Assembly: GCF_964355755.1 (NCBI RefSeq)
Contig: NC_092675.1
Span: forward strand, 12,539,312 to 12,603,311
Source: Antedon mediterranea
Taxonomy: Eukaryota; Echinodermata; Crinoidea; Comatulida; Antedonidae
Length of the DNA: 64,000 nucleotides
Direction of reading: 5' to 3'
The stretch's first letter is position 1, and each line of letters opens with the position of its first letter. Both the position numbers and the translations under genes were made by a program. This document shows positions 35,621 through 48,185 of this stretch, one piece after another. Below the pieces are notes generated by a model that did no database searches, had not been told where the DNA came from, and saw only the letters and a list, made by a program, of their open reading frames with translations.

Positions 35621-38473
35621 GCATTTGGAAACGTTTTAGACCATTTTGTGATTTTTGAAAAAACTTGTTAACATAAAAACACCAAAGTGCTTAGAATAGC
35701 TTCAAATCACATTTGGAGACGTTTTAGACCATTTTGTGATTTTCGAAAAAACTTGTTAACATAAAAACACGAAAGTGCTTAGAATAGCTTAAAATCGCAT
35801 TTGGAGACGTTTTAGACCATTTTGTGTTTTTCGAAAAAACTTGTTAACATAAAAACACCAAAGTGCTTAGAATAGCGTCAAATCGTATTTGGAGACGTTT
35901 TAGACCATTTTGTGATTTTCGAAAAAACTTGTTAACATAAAAACACCAAAGTGCTTAGAATAGCTTCAAATCGCATTTGGAGACGTTTTAGACCATTTTG
36001 TGCATTTCGATGAAACTTGGTTACACAAAAACATCAAAGTGCTTAAAATCACATTATAAATCGTTTTAGACCATTTTGAGCATTTGGATAAAACTTTTTC
36101 ACACAAAACACCAAAGTGCTTAGAATAGCTTTAAATCGCATTTGGAGACGTTTTAGACCATTTTGTGATTTTTGAAAAAACTTGTTAACATAAAAACACC
36201 AAAGTGCTTAGAATAGCTTCAAATCGCATTTGGAGACGTTTTAGACCATTTTGTGATTTTCGAAAAAACTTTTTAACATAAAAACATCAAAGTGTACAGA
36301 ATAGCTTCAAATCGCATTTGGAGACGTTTTAGACCAATTTGTGATTTTCGAAAAAACTTATTAACATAAAAATACCAAAGTGTTTAGAATAGCTTAAAAT
36401 CCATTTGGAGACGTTTTAGACCATTTTGTGATTTTCGAAAAAACTTTTTAACATAAAAACACCAAAGTGCTTAGAATAGCTTCAAATCGCATTTGGAGAC
36501 GTTTTAGACCATTTTGTGATTTTTGAAAAAACTTGTTAACATAAAAACACCAAAGTGCTTAGAATAGCTTCAAATCGTATTTGGAGACGTTTTAGACCAT
36601 TTTGTGATTTTCGAAAAAACTTGTTAACATAAAAACACCAAAGTGCTTAGAATTGCTTCAAATCGCATTTGGAGACGTTTTAGACCATTTTGTGCATTTC
36701 GATGAAACTTGGTTACACAAAAACATCAAAGTGCTTAAAATCACATTATAAACCATTTTAGACCATTTTGAGCATTTCGATAACACTTTTCACACAAAAA
36801 CATCAAAGAGCACAAAATAGCTTAATATCGTATTTAAAAACGTTTTAGACCATTTTGAGCATTTCGACAAAACTTTTTCACACAAAACACCAAAGTGCTT
36901 AGAATAGCTTCAAATCGCATTTGGAGACGTTTTAGACCATTTTGTGATTTTCGAAAAAACTTGTTAACATAAAAACATCAAAGTGTACAGAATAACTTCA
37001 AATCGCATTTGGAGACCGTTTTAGGCCAATTTGTGATTTTCGAAAAACTTGTTAACCTAAAAATACCAAAGTGTTTAGAATAGCTTCAAGTCGCATTTGG
37101 AGACGTTTTAGACCATTTTGTGATTTTCGAAAAAACTTGTTAACATAAAAACACCAAAGTGCTTAGAATAGCTTCAAATCGCATTTGGAGACATTTTAGA
37201 CCAATTTGTGATTTTTGAAAAAACTTGTTAACATAAAAACACCAAAGTGCTTACAATAGCTTCAAATCGTATTTGGAGACGTTTTAGACCATTTTGTGAT
37301 TTTCGAAAAAACTTGTTAACATAAAAACACCAAAGTACTTAGAATAGCTTCAAATCGCATTTGGAGACGTTGTAGACCATTTTGTGCATTTCGATGAAAC
37401 TTGGTTACACAAAAACATCAAAGTGCTTAAAATCACATTATAAACCGTTTTAGACCATTTGAGCATTTCGATAACACTTTTCACACAAAAACATCAAAGA
37501 GCACAAAATAGCTTAATATCGTATTTAAACGTTTTAGACCATTTTGAGCATTTCGACAAAACTTTTTCACACAAAACACCAAAGTGCTTAGAATAGCTTC
37601 AAATCGCATTTGGAGACGTTTTAGACCAATTTGTGCATTTCAATGAAACTTGGTTACACAAAAACATCAAAGTGCTTAAAATCACATTATAAATCGTTTT
37701 AGACCATTTTGAGCATTTTGATAACACTTTTCACACAAAAACATCAAAGAGCACAAAATAGCTTAATATCGTATTTAAAAACGTTTTAGACCATTTTGAG
37801 CATTTCGACAAAACTTGTTAACATAAAAACACCAAAGTGCTTAGAATAGCGTCAAATCGTATTTGGAGACGTTTTAGACAATTTTGTGATTTTCGAAAAA
37901 ACTTGTTAACATAAAAACACCAAAGTGCTTAGAATAGCTTCAAATCGCATTTGGAGACGTTTTAGACCATTTTGTGATTTTCGAAAAAACTTGTTAACAT
38001 AAAAACACGAAAGTGCTTAGAATAGCTTCAAATCGCATTTGGAAACGTTTTAGACCATTTTGTGATTTTCGAAAAAAATTGTTAACATAAAAACACCAAA
38101 GTGCTTAGAATCACATTATAAACCGTTTAGACCATTTTGAGCATTTCGATAACAATTTTCACACAAAAACATCAAAGAGCACAAAATAGCTTAATATCGT
38201 ATTTAAAAATGTTTTAGACCATTTTGAGCATTTGGATAAAACTTTTTCACACAAAACACCAAAGTGCTTAGAATAGCTTCAAATCGCATTTGGAGACGTT
38301 TTAGACCATTTTGTGATTTTTGAAAAAAATTGTTAACATAAAAACACCAAAGTGCTTAGAATAGCATCAAATCACATTTGGAGATGTTTTAGACCATTTT
38401 GTGATTTTCGAAAAAACTTGTTAACATAAAAACACGAAAGTGCTTAGAATAGCTTCAAATCGCATTTGGAAAC

Positions 38474-38524
38474 GTTTTAGACCATTTTATGATTTTCGAA
38501 AAAACTTGAATCACATTATAAACC
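38474..38524 (+). repeat. Internally deleted satellite monomer (51 bp)
   Basis: An A monomer whose left half (to CGAAAAAACTTG) joins directly to the B-type end AATCACATTATAAACC, so the ACATAAAAACACC... middle is lost. The next monomer is a normal C. Confidence 0.88.
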
Positions 38525-41500
38525 GTTTTAGACCATTTTGAGCATTTCGATAACAATTTTCACACAAAAACATCAAAGAGCACAAAATAGCTTAATATCG
38601 TATTTAAAAATGTTTTAGACCATTTTGAGCATTTAGATAAAACTTTTTCACACAAAACACCAAAGTTCTTAGAATAGCTTCAAATCGCATTTGGAGACGT
38701 TTTAGACCATTTTGTGATTTTTGAAAAAACTTGTTAACATAAAAACACCAAAGTGCTTAGAATAGCTTCAAATCACATTTGGAGATGTTTTAGACCATTT
38801 TGTGATTTTTGAAAAAACTTGTTAACATAAAAACACGAAATGCTTAGAATAGCTTCAAATCACATTTGGAGACGTTTTAGACCATTTTGTGATTTTTGAA
38901 AAAACTTGTTAACATAAAAACACGAAAGTGCTTAGAATAGCTTCAAATCGCATTTGGAAACGTTTTAGACCATTTTGTGATTTTCGAAAAAGATTGTTAA
39001 CATAAAAACACGAATGTGCTTAGAATCACATTATAAACCGTTTTAGACCATTTTGAGCATTTCGATAACAATTTTCACACAAAAACATCAAAGAGCACAA
39101 AATAGCTTAATATCGTATTTAAAAATGTTTTAGACCATTTTGAGCATTTGGATAAAACTTTTTCACACAAAACACCAAAGTGCTTAGAATAGCTTCAAAT
39201 CGCATTTGGAGACGGTTTAGACCATTTTGTGATTTTGAAAAAACTTTATAACATAAAAACACCAAAGTGCTTAGAATAGCTTCAAATCGCATTTGGAGAC
39301 GTTTTAGACCATTTTGTGATTTTCGAAAAAACTTGTTAACATAAAAACACCAAAGTGCTTAGAATAGCTTCAAATCGTATTTGGAGACGTTTTAGACCAT
39401 TTTGAGATTTTCGAAAAAACTTGGTTACACAAAAACATCAAAGTGCTTAAAATCACATTATAAACCGTTTTAGACCATTTTGAGCATTTCGATAACACTT
39501 TTCACACAAAAACATCAAAGAGCACAAAATAGCTTAATATCGTATTTAAAAACGTTTTAGCCATTTTGAGCATTTCGACAAAACTTTTTCACACAAAACA
39601 CCAAAGTGCTTAGAATAGCTTGAAATCGCATTTGGAGACGTTTTAGAACATTTTGTGTTTTTCGAAAAAAACTGTTAACATAAAAACACTAAAGTGCTTA
39701 GAATAGCTTCAAATCGCATTTGGAGACGTTTTAGAACATTTTGTGTTTTTCGAAAAAACCTGTTAACATAAAAACACCAAAGTGCTTAGAATAGCTTCAA
39801 ATCGCATTTGGAGACGTTTTAGACCATTTTGTGATTTTTGAAAAAACTTGTTAACATAAAAACACCAAAGTGCTTAGAATAGCTTCAAATCACATTTGGA
39901 GACGTTTTAGACCATTTTGTGATTTTCGAAAAAACTTGTTTAAATAAAAACACGAAAGTGCTTAGAATAGCTTCAAATCACATTTGGAGACGTTTTAGAC
40001 CATTTTGTGATTTTTGAAAAAAATAGTTAACATAAAAACACGAAAGTGCTTAGAATAGCTTCAAATCGCATTTGGAAACGTTTTAGACCATTTTGTGATT
40101 TTCGAAAAAGATTGTTAACATAAAAACACCAAAGTGCTTAGAATCACATTATAAACCGTTTTAGACCATTTTGAGCATTTCGATAACAATTTTCACACAA
40201 AAACATCAAAGAGCACAAAATAGCTTAATATCGTATTTAAAAATGTTTTAGACCATTTTGAGCATTTAGATAAAACTTTTTCACACAAAACACCAAAGTG
40301 CTTAGAATAGATTCAAATAGCATTTGGAGACGGTTTAGACCATTTTGTGATTTTGAAAAAACTTGTTAACATAAAAACACCAAAGTGCTTAGAATAGCTT
40401 CAAATCGTATTTGGAGACGTTTTAGACCATTTTGTGATTTTCGAAAAAACTTGTTAACATAAAAACACCAAAGTGCTTAGAATAGCTTCAAATCGTATTT
40501 GGAGACGTTTTAGACCATTTTGAGATTTTCGAAAAAACTTGGTTACACAAAAACATCAAAGTGCTTAAAATCACATTATAAACCGTTTTAGACCATTTTG
40601 AGCATTTCGATAACACTTTTCACACAAAAACATCAAAGAGCACAAAATAGCTTAATATCGTATTTAAAAACGTTTTAGACCATTTTGAGCATTTCGACAA
40701 AACTTTTTCACACAAAACACCAAAGTGCTTAAAATAGCTTCAAATCGCATTTGGAGACGTTTTAGACCAATTTGTGCATTTCGATGAAACTTGATTACAC
40801 ACAAAAACATCAAAGTGCTTAAAATCACATTATAAACCGTTTTAGACCATTTTGAGCATTTCGATAACACTTTTCACACAAAAACATCAAAGAGCACAAA
40901 ATAGCTTAATATCGTATTTAAAAACGTTTTAGACCATTTTGAGCATTTAGACAAAACTTTTTCACACAAAACACAAAAGTGCTTAGAATAGCTTCAAATC
41001 GCATTTGGAGACGTTTTAGACCATTTTGTGATTTTCAAAAAAACTTGTTAACATAAAAACACCAAAGTGCTTAGAATAGCTTCAAATCGTATTTGGAGAC
41101 GTTTTAGACCATTTTGTGATTTTCGAAAAAACTTGTTAACATAAAAACACCAAAGTGCTTAGAATAGCTTCAAATCGCATTTGGAAACGTTTTAGACCAT
41201 TTTGTGATTTTCGAAAAAAATTGTTAACATAAAAACACCAAAGTGCTTAGAATCACATTATAAACCGTTTTAGACGATTTTGAGCATTTCGATAACAATT
41301 TTCACACAAAAACATCAAAGAGCACAAAATAGCTTAATATCGTATTTAAAAATGTTTTAGACCATTTTGAGCATTTAGATAAAACTTTTTCACACAAAAC
41401 ACCAAAGTGCTTAGAATAGCTTCAAATCACATTTGGAGACGTTTTAGACCATTTTGTGATTTTTGAAAAAACTTGTTAACATAAAAACACCAATGTGCTT

Positions 41501-42000
41501 AGAATAGCTTCAAATCACATTTGGAGACGTTTTAGACCATTTTGTGATTTTTGAAAAAACTTGTTAACATAAAAACACGAAAGTGCTTAGAATAGCTTCA
41601 AATCGCATTTGGAAACGTTTTAGACCATTTTGTGATTTTCGAAAAAAATTGTTAACATAAAAACACCAAAGTGCTTAGAATCACATTATAAACCGTTTTA
41701 GACCATTTTGAGCATTTCGATAACAATTTTCACACAAAAACATCAAAGAGCACAAAATAGCTTAATATCGTATTTAAAAATGTTTTAGACCATTTTGAGC
41801 ATTTAGATAAAACTTTTTCACACAAAACACCAAAGTGCTTAGAATAGCTTCAAATCGCATTTGGAGACGGTTTAGACCATTTTGTGTTTTTCGAAAAAAA
41901 CTTGTTAACATAAAAACACCAAAGTGCTTAGAATAGCTTCAAATCGCATTTGGAGACGTTTTAGACCATTTTGTGATTTTCGAAAAAACTTGTTAACATA

Positions 42001-44040
42001 AAAACACCAAAGTGCTTAGAATAGCTTCAAATCGTATTTGGAGACGTTTTAGACCATTTTGTGATTTTTGAAAAAACTTGTTAACATAAAAACACCAAAG
42101 TGCTTAGAATAGCTTCAAATCACATTTGGAGACGTTTTAGACCATTTTGTGATTTTCGAAAAAACTTGTTAACATAAAAACACGAAAGTGCTTAGAATAG
42201 CTTCAAATCACATTTGGAGACGTTTTAGACCATTTTGTGATTTTTGAAAAAACTTGTTAACATAAAAACACGAAAGTGCTTAGAATAGCTTCAAATCGCA
42301 TTTGGAAACGTTTTAGACGATTTTGTGATTTTCGAAAAAGATTGTTAACATAAAAACACCAAAGTGCTTAGAATCACATTATAAACCGTTTTAGACCATT
42401 TTGAGCATTTCGATAACAATTTTCACACAAAAACATCAAAGGGCACAAAATAGCTTAATATCGTATTTAAAAACGTTTTAGACCATTTTGAGCATTTAGA
42501 TAAAACTTTTTCACACAAAACACCAAAGTGCTTAGAATAGATTCAAATCGCATTTGGAGAGGGTTTAGACCATTTTGTGATTTTCGAAAAAGATTGTTAA
42601 CATAAAAACACCAAAGTGCTTAGAATCACATTATAAACCGTTTTAGACCATTTTGAGCATTTCGATAACAATTTACACAAAAACATCAAAGAGCACAAAA
42701 TAGCTTAATATCGTATTTAAAAATGTTTTAGACCATTTTGAGCATTTAGATAAAACTTTTTCACACAAAACACCAAAGTGCTTAGAATAGATTCAAATCG
42801 CATTTGGAGACGGTTTAGACCATTTTGTGATTTTGAAAAAACTTGTTAACATAAAAACACCAAAGTGCTTAGAATAGCTTCAAATCGCATTTGGAGACGT
42901 TTTAGACCATTTTGTGATTTTCGAAAAAACTTGTTAACATAAAAACACCAAAGTGCTTAGAATAGCTTCAAATCGTATTTGGAGACGTTTTAGACCATTT
43001 TGAGATTTTCGAAAAAACTTGGTTACACAAAAACATCAAAGTGCTTAAAATCACATTATAAACCGTTTTAGACCATTTTGAGCATTTCGATAACACTTTT
43101 CACACAAAAACATCAAAGAGCACAAAATAGCTTAATATCGTATTTAAAAACGTTTTAGACCATTTTGAGCATTTCGACAAAACTTTTTCACACAAAACAC
43201 CAAAGTGCTTAGAATAGCTTCAAATCGCATTTGGAGACGTTTTAGACCAATTTGTGCATTTCGATGAAACTTGATTACACACAAAAACATCAAAGTGCTT
43301 AAAATCACATTATAAACCGTTTTAGACCATTTTGAGCATTTCGATAACACTTTTCACACAAAAACATCAAAGAGCACAAAATAGCTTAATATCGTATTTA
43401 AAAACGTTTTAGACCATTTTGAGCATTTAGACAAAACTTTTTCACACAAAACACCAAAGTGCTTAGAATAGCTTCAAATCGCATTTGGAGACGTTTTAGA
43501 CCATTTTGTGCATTTCGATGAAACTTGGTTACACAAAAACATCAAAGTGCTTAAAATCACATTATAAATCGTTTTAGACCATTTTGAGCATTTCGACAAA
43601 ACTTTTTCACACAAAATACCAAAGTGCTTAGAATAGCTTCAAATCGCATTTGGAGACGTTTTAGACCATTTTGTGATTTTCGAAAAAACCTTTTAACATA
43701 AAAACACCAAAGTGCTTAGAATAGCTTCAAATCACATTTGGAGACGTTTTAGACCATTTTGTGATTTTCGAAAAAACTTGTTAACATAAAAACACGAAAG
43801 TGCTTAGAATAGCTTCAAATCGCATTTGGAAACGTTTTAGACCATTTTGTGATTTTCGAAAAAAATTGTTAACATAAAAACACCAAAGTGCTTAGAATCA
43901 CATTATAAACCGTTTTAGACCATTTTGAGCATTTCGATAACAATTTTCACACAAAAACATCAAAGAGCACAAAATAGCTTAATATCGTATTTAAAAATGT
44001 TTTAGACCATTTTGAGCATTTAGATAAAACTTTTTCACAC
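42001..44040 (+). repeat. 2040 bp tandem satellite unit, copy 1
   Basis: Aligned by eye with 44041-46080 at a constant 2040 bp offset; I saw only two differences (T/C at 42035 versus 44075, A/G at 43381 versus 45421). Both copies carry the same private variants, such as GAGAGGGTTTAG and AAGGGCAC. The left border falls inside homologous monomers, the mark of unequal exchange. Confidence 0.93.
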
Positions 44041-46080
44041 AAAACACCAAAGTGCTTAGAATAGCTTCAAATCGCATTTGGAGACGTTTTAGACCATTTT
44101 GTGATTTTTGAAAAAACTTGTTAACATAAAAACACCAAAGTGCTTAGAATAGCTTCAAATCACATTTGGAGACGTTTTAGACCATTTTGTGATTTTCGAA
44201 AAAACTTGTTAACATAAAAACACGAAAGTGCTTAGAATAGCTTCAAATCACATTTGGAGACGTTTTAGACCATTTTGTGATTTTTGAAAAAACTTGTTAA
44301 CATAAAAACACGAAAGTGCTTAGAATAGCTTCAAATCGCATTTGGAAACGTTTTAGACGATTTTGTGATTTTCGAAAAAGATTGTTAACATAAAAACACC
44401 AAAGTGCTTAGAATCACATTATAAACCGTTTTAGACCATTTTGAGCATTTCGATAACAATTTTCACACAAAAACATCAAAGGGCACAAAATAGCTTAATA
44501 TCGTATTTAAAAACGTTTTAGACCATTTTGAGCATTTAGATAAAACTTTTTCACACAAAACACCAAAGTGCTTAGAATAGATTCAAATCGCATTTGGAGA
44601 GGGTTTAGACCATTTTGTGATTTTCGAAAAAGATTGTTAACATAAAAACACCAAAGTGCTTAGAATCACATTATAAACCGTTTTAGACCATTTTGAGCAT
44701 TTCGATAACAATTTACACAAAAACATCAAAGAGCACAAAATAGCTTAATATCGTATTTAAAAATGTTTTAGACCATTTTGAGCATTTAGATAAAACTTTT
44801 TCACACAAAACACCAAAGTGCTTAGAATAGATTCAAATCGCATTTGGAGACGGTTTAGACCATTTTGTGATTTTGAAAAAACTTGTTAACATAAAAACAC
44901 CAAAGTGCTTAGAATAGCTTCAAATCGCATTTGGAGACGTTTTAGACCATTTTGTGATTTTCGAAAAAACTTGTTAACATAAAAACACCAAAGTGCTTAG
45001 AATAGCTTCAAATCGTATTTGGAGACGTTTTAGACCATTTTGAGATTTTCGAAAAAACTTGGTTACACAAAAACATCAAAGTGCTTAAAATCACATTATA
45101 AACCGTTTTAGACCATTTTGAGCATTTCGATAACACTTTTCACACAAAAACATCAAAGAGCACAAAATAGCTTAATATCGTATTTAAAAACGTTTTAGAC
45201 CATTTTGAGCATTTCGACAAAACTTTTTCACACAAAACACCAAAGTGCTTAGAATAGCTTCAAATCGCATTTGGAGACGTTTTAGACCAATTTGTGCATT
45301 TCGATGAAACTTGATTACACACAAAAACATCAAAGTGCTTAAAATCACATTATAAACCGTTTTAGACCATTTTGAGCATTTCGATAACACTTTTCACACA
45401 AAAACATCAAAGAGCACAAAGTAGCTTAATATCGTATTTAAAAACGTTTTAGACCATTTTGAGCATTTAGACAAAACTTTTTCACACAAAACACCAAAGT
45501 GCTTAGAATAGCTTCAAATCGCATTTGGAGACGTTTTAGACCATTTTGTGCATTTCGATGAAACTTGGTTACACAAAAACATCAAAGTGCTTAAAATCAC
45601 ATTATAAATCGTTTTAGACCATTTTGAGCATTTCGACAAAACTTTTTCACACAAAATACCAAAGTGCTTAGAATAGCTTCAAATCGCATTTGGAGACGTT
45701 TTAGACCATTTTGTGATTTTCGAAAAAACCTTTTAACATAAAAACACCAAAGTGCTTAGAATAGCTTCAAATCACATTTGGAGACGTTTTAGACCATTTT
45801 GTGATTTTCGAAAAAACTTGTTAACATAAAAACACGAAAGTGCTTAGAATAGCTTCAAATCGCATTTGGAAACGTTTTAGACCATTTTGTGATTTTCGAA
45901 AAAAATTGTTAACATAAAAACACCAAAGTGCTTAGAATCACATTATAAACCGTTTTAGACCATTTTGAGCATTTCGATAACAATTTTCACACAAAAACAT
46001 CAAAGAGCACAAAATAGCTTAATATCGTATTTAAAAATGTTTTAGACCATTTTGAGCATTTAGATAAAACTTTTTCACAC
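44041..46080 (+). repeat. 2040 bp tandem satellite unit, copy 2
   Basis: Second copy of the 2040 bp unit. A third, more diverged run in the same register follows from 46081 to about 46700 (it still has GAGAGGGTTTAG near 46641 but differs in several monomers) before the retroelement island cuts the array. Confidence 0.93.
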
Positions 46081-47000
46081 AAAACACCAAAGTGCTTAGA
46101 ATAGCTTCAAATCGCATTTGGAGACGTTTTAGACCATTTTGTGATTTTTGAAAAAACTTGTTAACATAAAAACACCAAAGTGCTTAGAATAGCTTCAAAT
46201 CACATTTGGAGACGTTTTAGACCATTTTGTGATTTTCGAAAAAAGTTGTTAACATAAAAACACGAAAGTGCTTAGAATAGCTTCAAATCGCATTTGGAAA
46301 CGTTTTAGACCATTTTGTGATTTTCGAAAAAACTTGTTAACATAAAAACACGAAAGTGCTTAGAATAGCTTCAAATCGCATTTGGAAACGTTTTAGACCA
46401 TTTTGTGATTTTCGAAAAAAATTGTTAACATAAAAACACCAAAGTGCTTAGAATCACATTATAAACCGTTTTAGACCATTTTGAGCATTTCGATAACAAT
46501 TTTCACACAAAAACATCAAAGAGCACAAAATAGCTTAATATCGTATTTAAAAATGTTTTAGACCATTTTGAGCATTTAGATAAAACTTTTTCACACAAAA
46601 CACCAAAGTGCTTAGAATAGATTCAAATCGCATTTGGAGAGGGTTTAGACCATTTTGTGATTTTCGAAAAAGATTGTTAACATAAAAACACCAAAGTACT
46701 TAGAATCACATTATAAACCGTTTTAGACCATTTTGAGCATTTCGATAACAATTTTCACACAAAAACATCAAAGAGCACAAAATAGCTTAATATCGTATTT
46801 AAAAATGTTTTAGACCATTTTGAGCATTTAGATAAAACTTTTTCACACAAAACACCAAAGTGCTTAGAATAGCTTCAAATCGCATTTGGAGACGTTTTAG
46901 ACCATTTTGTGATTTTTGAAAAAACTTGTTAACATAAAAACACGAAAGTGCTTAGAATAGCTTCAAATCGCATTTGGAAACGTTTTAGACCATTTTGTGA

Positions 47001-47136
47001 TGTCACATATGTTCTGTTAATATGCTAATTATATCTGTTTGTTATTTGCAAATTATGCAAACTACGTTACGCTCGGTGAAGTAATAAAACAGTAGTTGAA
47101 TTAAAAGAACCGTGTTGACGAGTCACACTTGTAATA
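47001..47136 (+). repeat. 5' LTR
   Basis: Begins TGTCACATATG at the satellite junction. Its first 48 bp recur exactly at 47831-47878. It contains AATAAA near 47086. The right end is set by the primer site that follows; the terminal CA expected of an LTR is not at that point, the nearest being CACA ending near 47127, so the end is uncertain by about 10 bp. It is short for the group. Confidence 0.75.
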
Positions 47137-47153
47137 TGGTGTCAGAATAGTGG
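47137..47153 (+). other. Putative tRNA primer-binding site
   Basis: TGGTGTCAGAATAGTGG follows the LTR, and starts with TGG, complementary to the CCA end of a tRNA. It resembles the TGGTGTCAGAAGTGG primer sites of many Ty3/gypsy elements with an AT insertion or substitutions in the middle. The specific tRNA is not assigned. Confidence 0.6.
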
Positions 47154-47166
47154 AAATTCACTCAAA

Positions 47167-47592
47167 ATGGAATCGTTGAAATTTAAGCCGCCTCCACCCT
47201 TCGATTTTGATGGTCCTAGTGTGTCTGCTGCTTGGAAAAGGTGGAAACAGAGATTTACATTCTTTCTGAAAGCGACTGGCAGTGCACGTAAAAGTGGTGA
47301 AATAAAGGTAGCAATTTTAATTACTACACTGGAAGGGCATGGCTTAGATATTTACAACAACTTTACGTTCACTGATCTTGTAGGCGAACCGGGTCAGGAA
47401 GATTATGTCCCAGCAGAGGACAATAATGATTTTGATACAGTAATGTCAAAGTATGATGAATACTGTAATAAACGGGACCCGATAATGGCGTTACGAGCGC
47501 AATATTGGCAATATGAACGACCCGAAGGTCAGGGTTTGGATGAGTTTGTGAATGACTTAAGAAACAATTTGAAACATATGAATGTGATCTAA
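47167..47592 (+). pseudogene. Truncated Ty3/gypsy-type gag
   Basis: A 141-residue frame starting with ATG 30 bp after the primer site start. It opens with MESLKFKPPPPFDFDG, then has AWKRWKQRFTFFLKATG (about 22-38), the capsid-like start common in Ty3/gypsy gag, and LRAQYWQYERPEGQGLDEFV further on. Gag of this group normally runs to 300 or more residues and ends in CCHC zinc knuckles; here it stops in the 32 bp tandem repeat, which shifts the frame into TAA. All of protease to integrase is missing on this strand. Gag would form the retroelement capsid; this copy cannot be complete. Confidence 0.85.
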
Positions 47593-47701
47593 GAAACAAT
47601 TTGAAACATATGAATGTGATCTAAGAAACAATTTGAAACATATGAATGTGATCTAAGAAACAATTTGAAACATATGAATGTGATCTAAGAAACAATTTAT
47701 G
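47558..47701 (+). repeat. 32 bp tandem repeat breaking gag
   Basis: Unit starts TAAGAAACAATTTGAAACAT and recurs at 47558, 47590, 47622, 47654 and 47686 (last copy partial, about 13 bp). Since 32 is not a multiple of three, each unit changes frame and the second gives the gag stop. Copies are identical by eye, so the expansion is recent. Confidence 0.93.
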
Positions 47702-47830
47702 TTTAAGGAAAAGTAATATTATTAATTTATGAGAATGTGATATATCGTGTCTAATTTACTTTTGATATTAATTTTTAAAAAAAAGATAAAAATTAAACTT
47801 TAGAAATTTATTTTGTTAGAAAAGGAAAGA
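47702..47830 (+). other. Element 3' UTR and polypurine tract
   Basis: AT-rich non-coding stretch that ends with AGAAAAGGAAAGA (47818-47830), directly before the second LTR start. A purine run in that place is the plus-strand primer of LTR retroelements. Its presence so close to gag shows that the whole pol part of the plus-strand element was lost. Confidence 0.75.
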
Positions 47831-47878
47831 TGTCACATATGTTCTGTTAATATGCTAATTATATCTGTTTGTTATTTG
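47831..47878 (+). repeat. 3' LTR fragment (first 48 bp)
   Basis: Identical to 47001-47048 at an offset of 830 bp, then departs: the 5' copy continues CAAATTATGC while this one continues GCTAGGAAC, which is pol sequence in the opposite orientation. The LTR is thus cut 48 bp from its start. Confidence 0.88.
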
Positions 47879-48185
47879 GCTAGGAACAATCAACTTCTCA
47901 CCTAAAAACACAAGACCATCAATTTCATGTATCTCATCACGAAGATGCCAATACTGCCTAACTTGCTCCGGTGCACCCCATCTATGTTTAGGCCACCCGC
48001 TTTTGCATGTTAGAATTAGAGTTTGGAGTACCACATCTGCATGTGTAGCTCGTATTGCTTCTTCAATTTTTGCTTTACTCATGGGCAATATTTCGTCTAG
48101 ACTATGCACCCTATATTTCAACTGTTCAAGGGGTTGGGCATCACGATCAACCTTATCAGGATATGCTCTGCTGAGAGCATCAGCT
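47879..48185 (-). pseudogene. Ty3/gypsy-type pol, RNase H to integrase linker fragment
   Basis: On the minus strand the frame reads from an ADALSRAY motif (near 48180) through SKAKIEEAIRATHADVVLQT and QVRQYWHLRDEI to LVFLGEKLIVPSQ, where it meets the LTR fragment. These are hallmarks of the stretch between RNase H and the integrase zinc-binding domain in K02A2.6-like elements. The integrase itself is missing. It continues the frame of the larger pol fragment on the far side of the 2141 bp insertion. Confidence 0.85.
48182..48185. other. AGCT target-site duplication, left copy
   Basis: AGCT immediately left of the insertion, repeated at 50327-50330 on its right. Removing the insertion and one AGCT leaves the pol frame unbroken, which supports a real target-site duplication and not a chance 4 bp match. 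Confidence 0.8.

Larger units (their letters stand above)
27811..47000. repeat. Satellite array, block II
   Basis: Continuation of the same array with the same orientation and monomer types, no gene. Compared with block I, A monomers here more often carry CACATTTGG, CACGAAAGTG and TTTTTGAAAA, and C monomers more often carry AACAATTTTCAC with an AAAATG end, so this block belongs to a later or differently homogenised sub-family. It contains several near-identical tandem duplications listed separately. It ends in mid-monomer at CATTTTGTGA, where the retroelement island begins. Confidence 0.97.
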
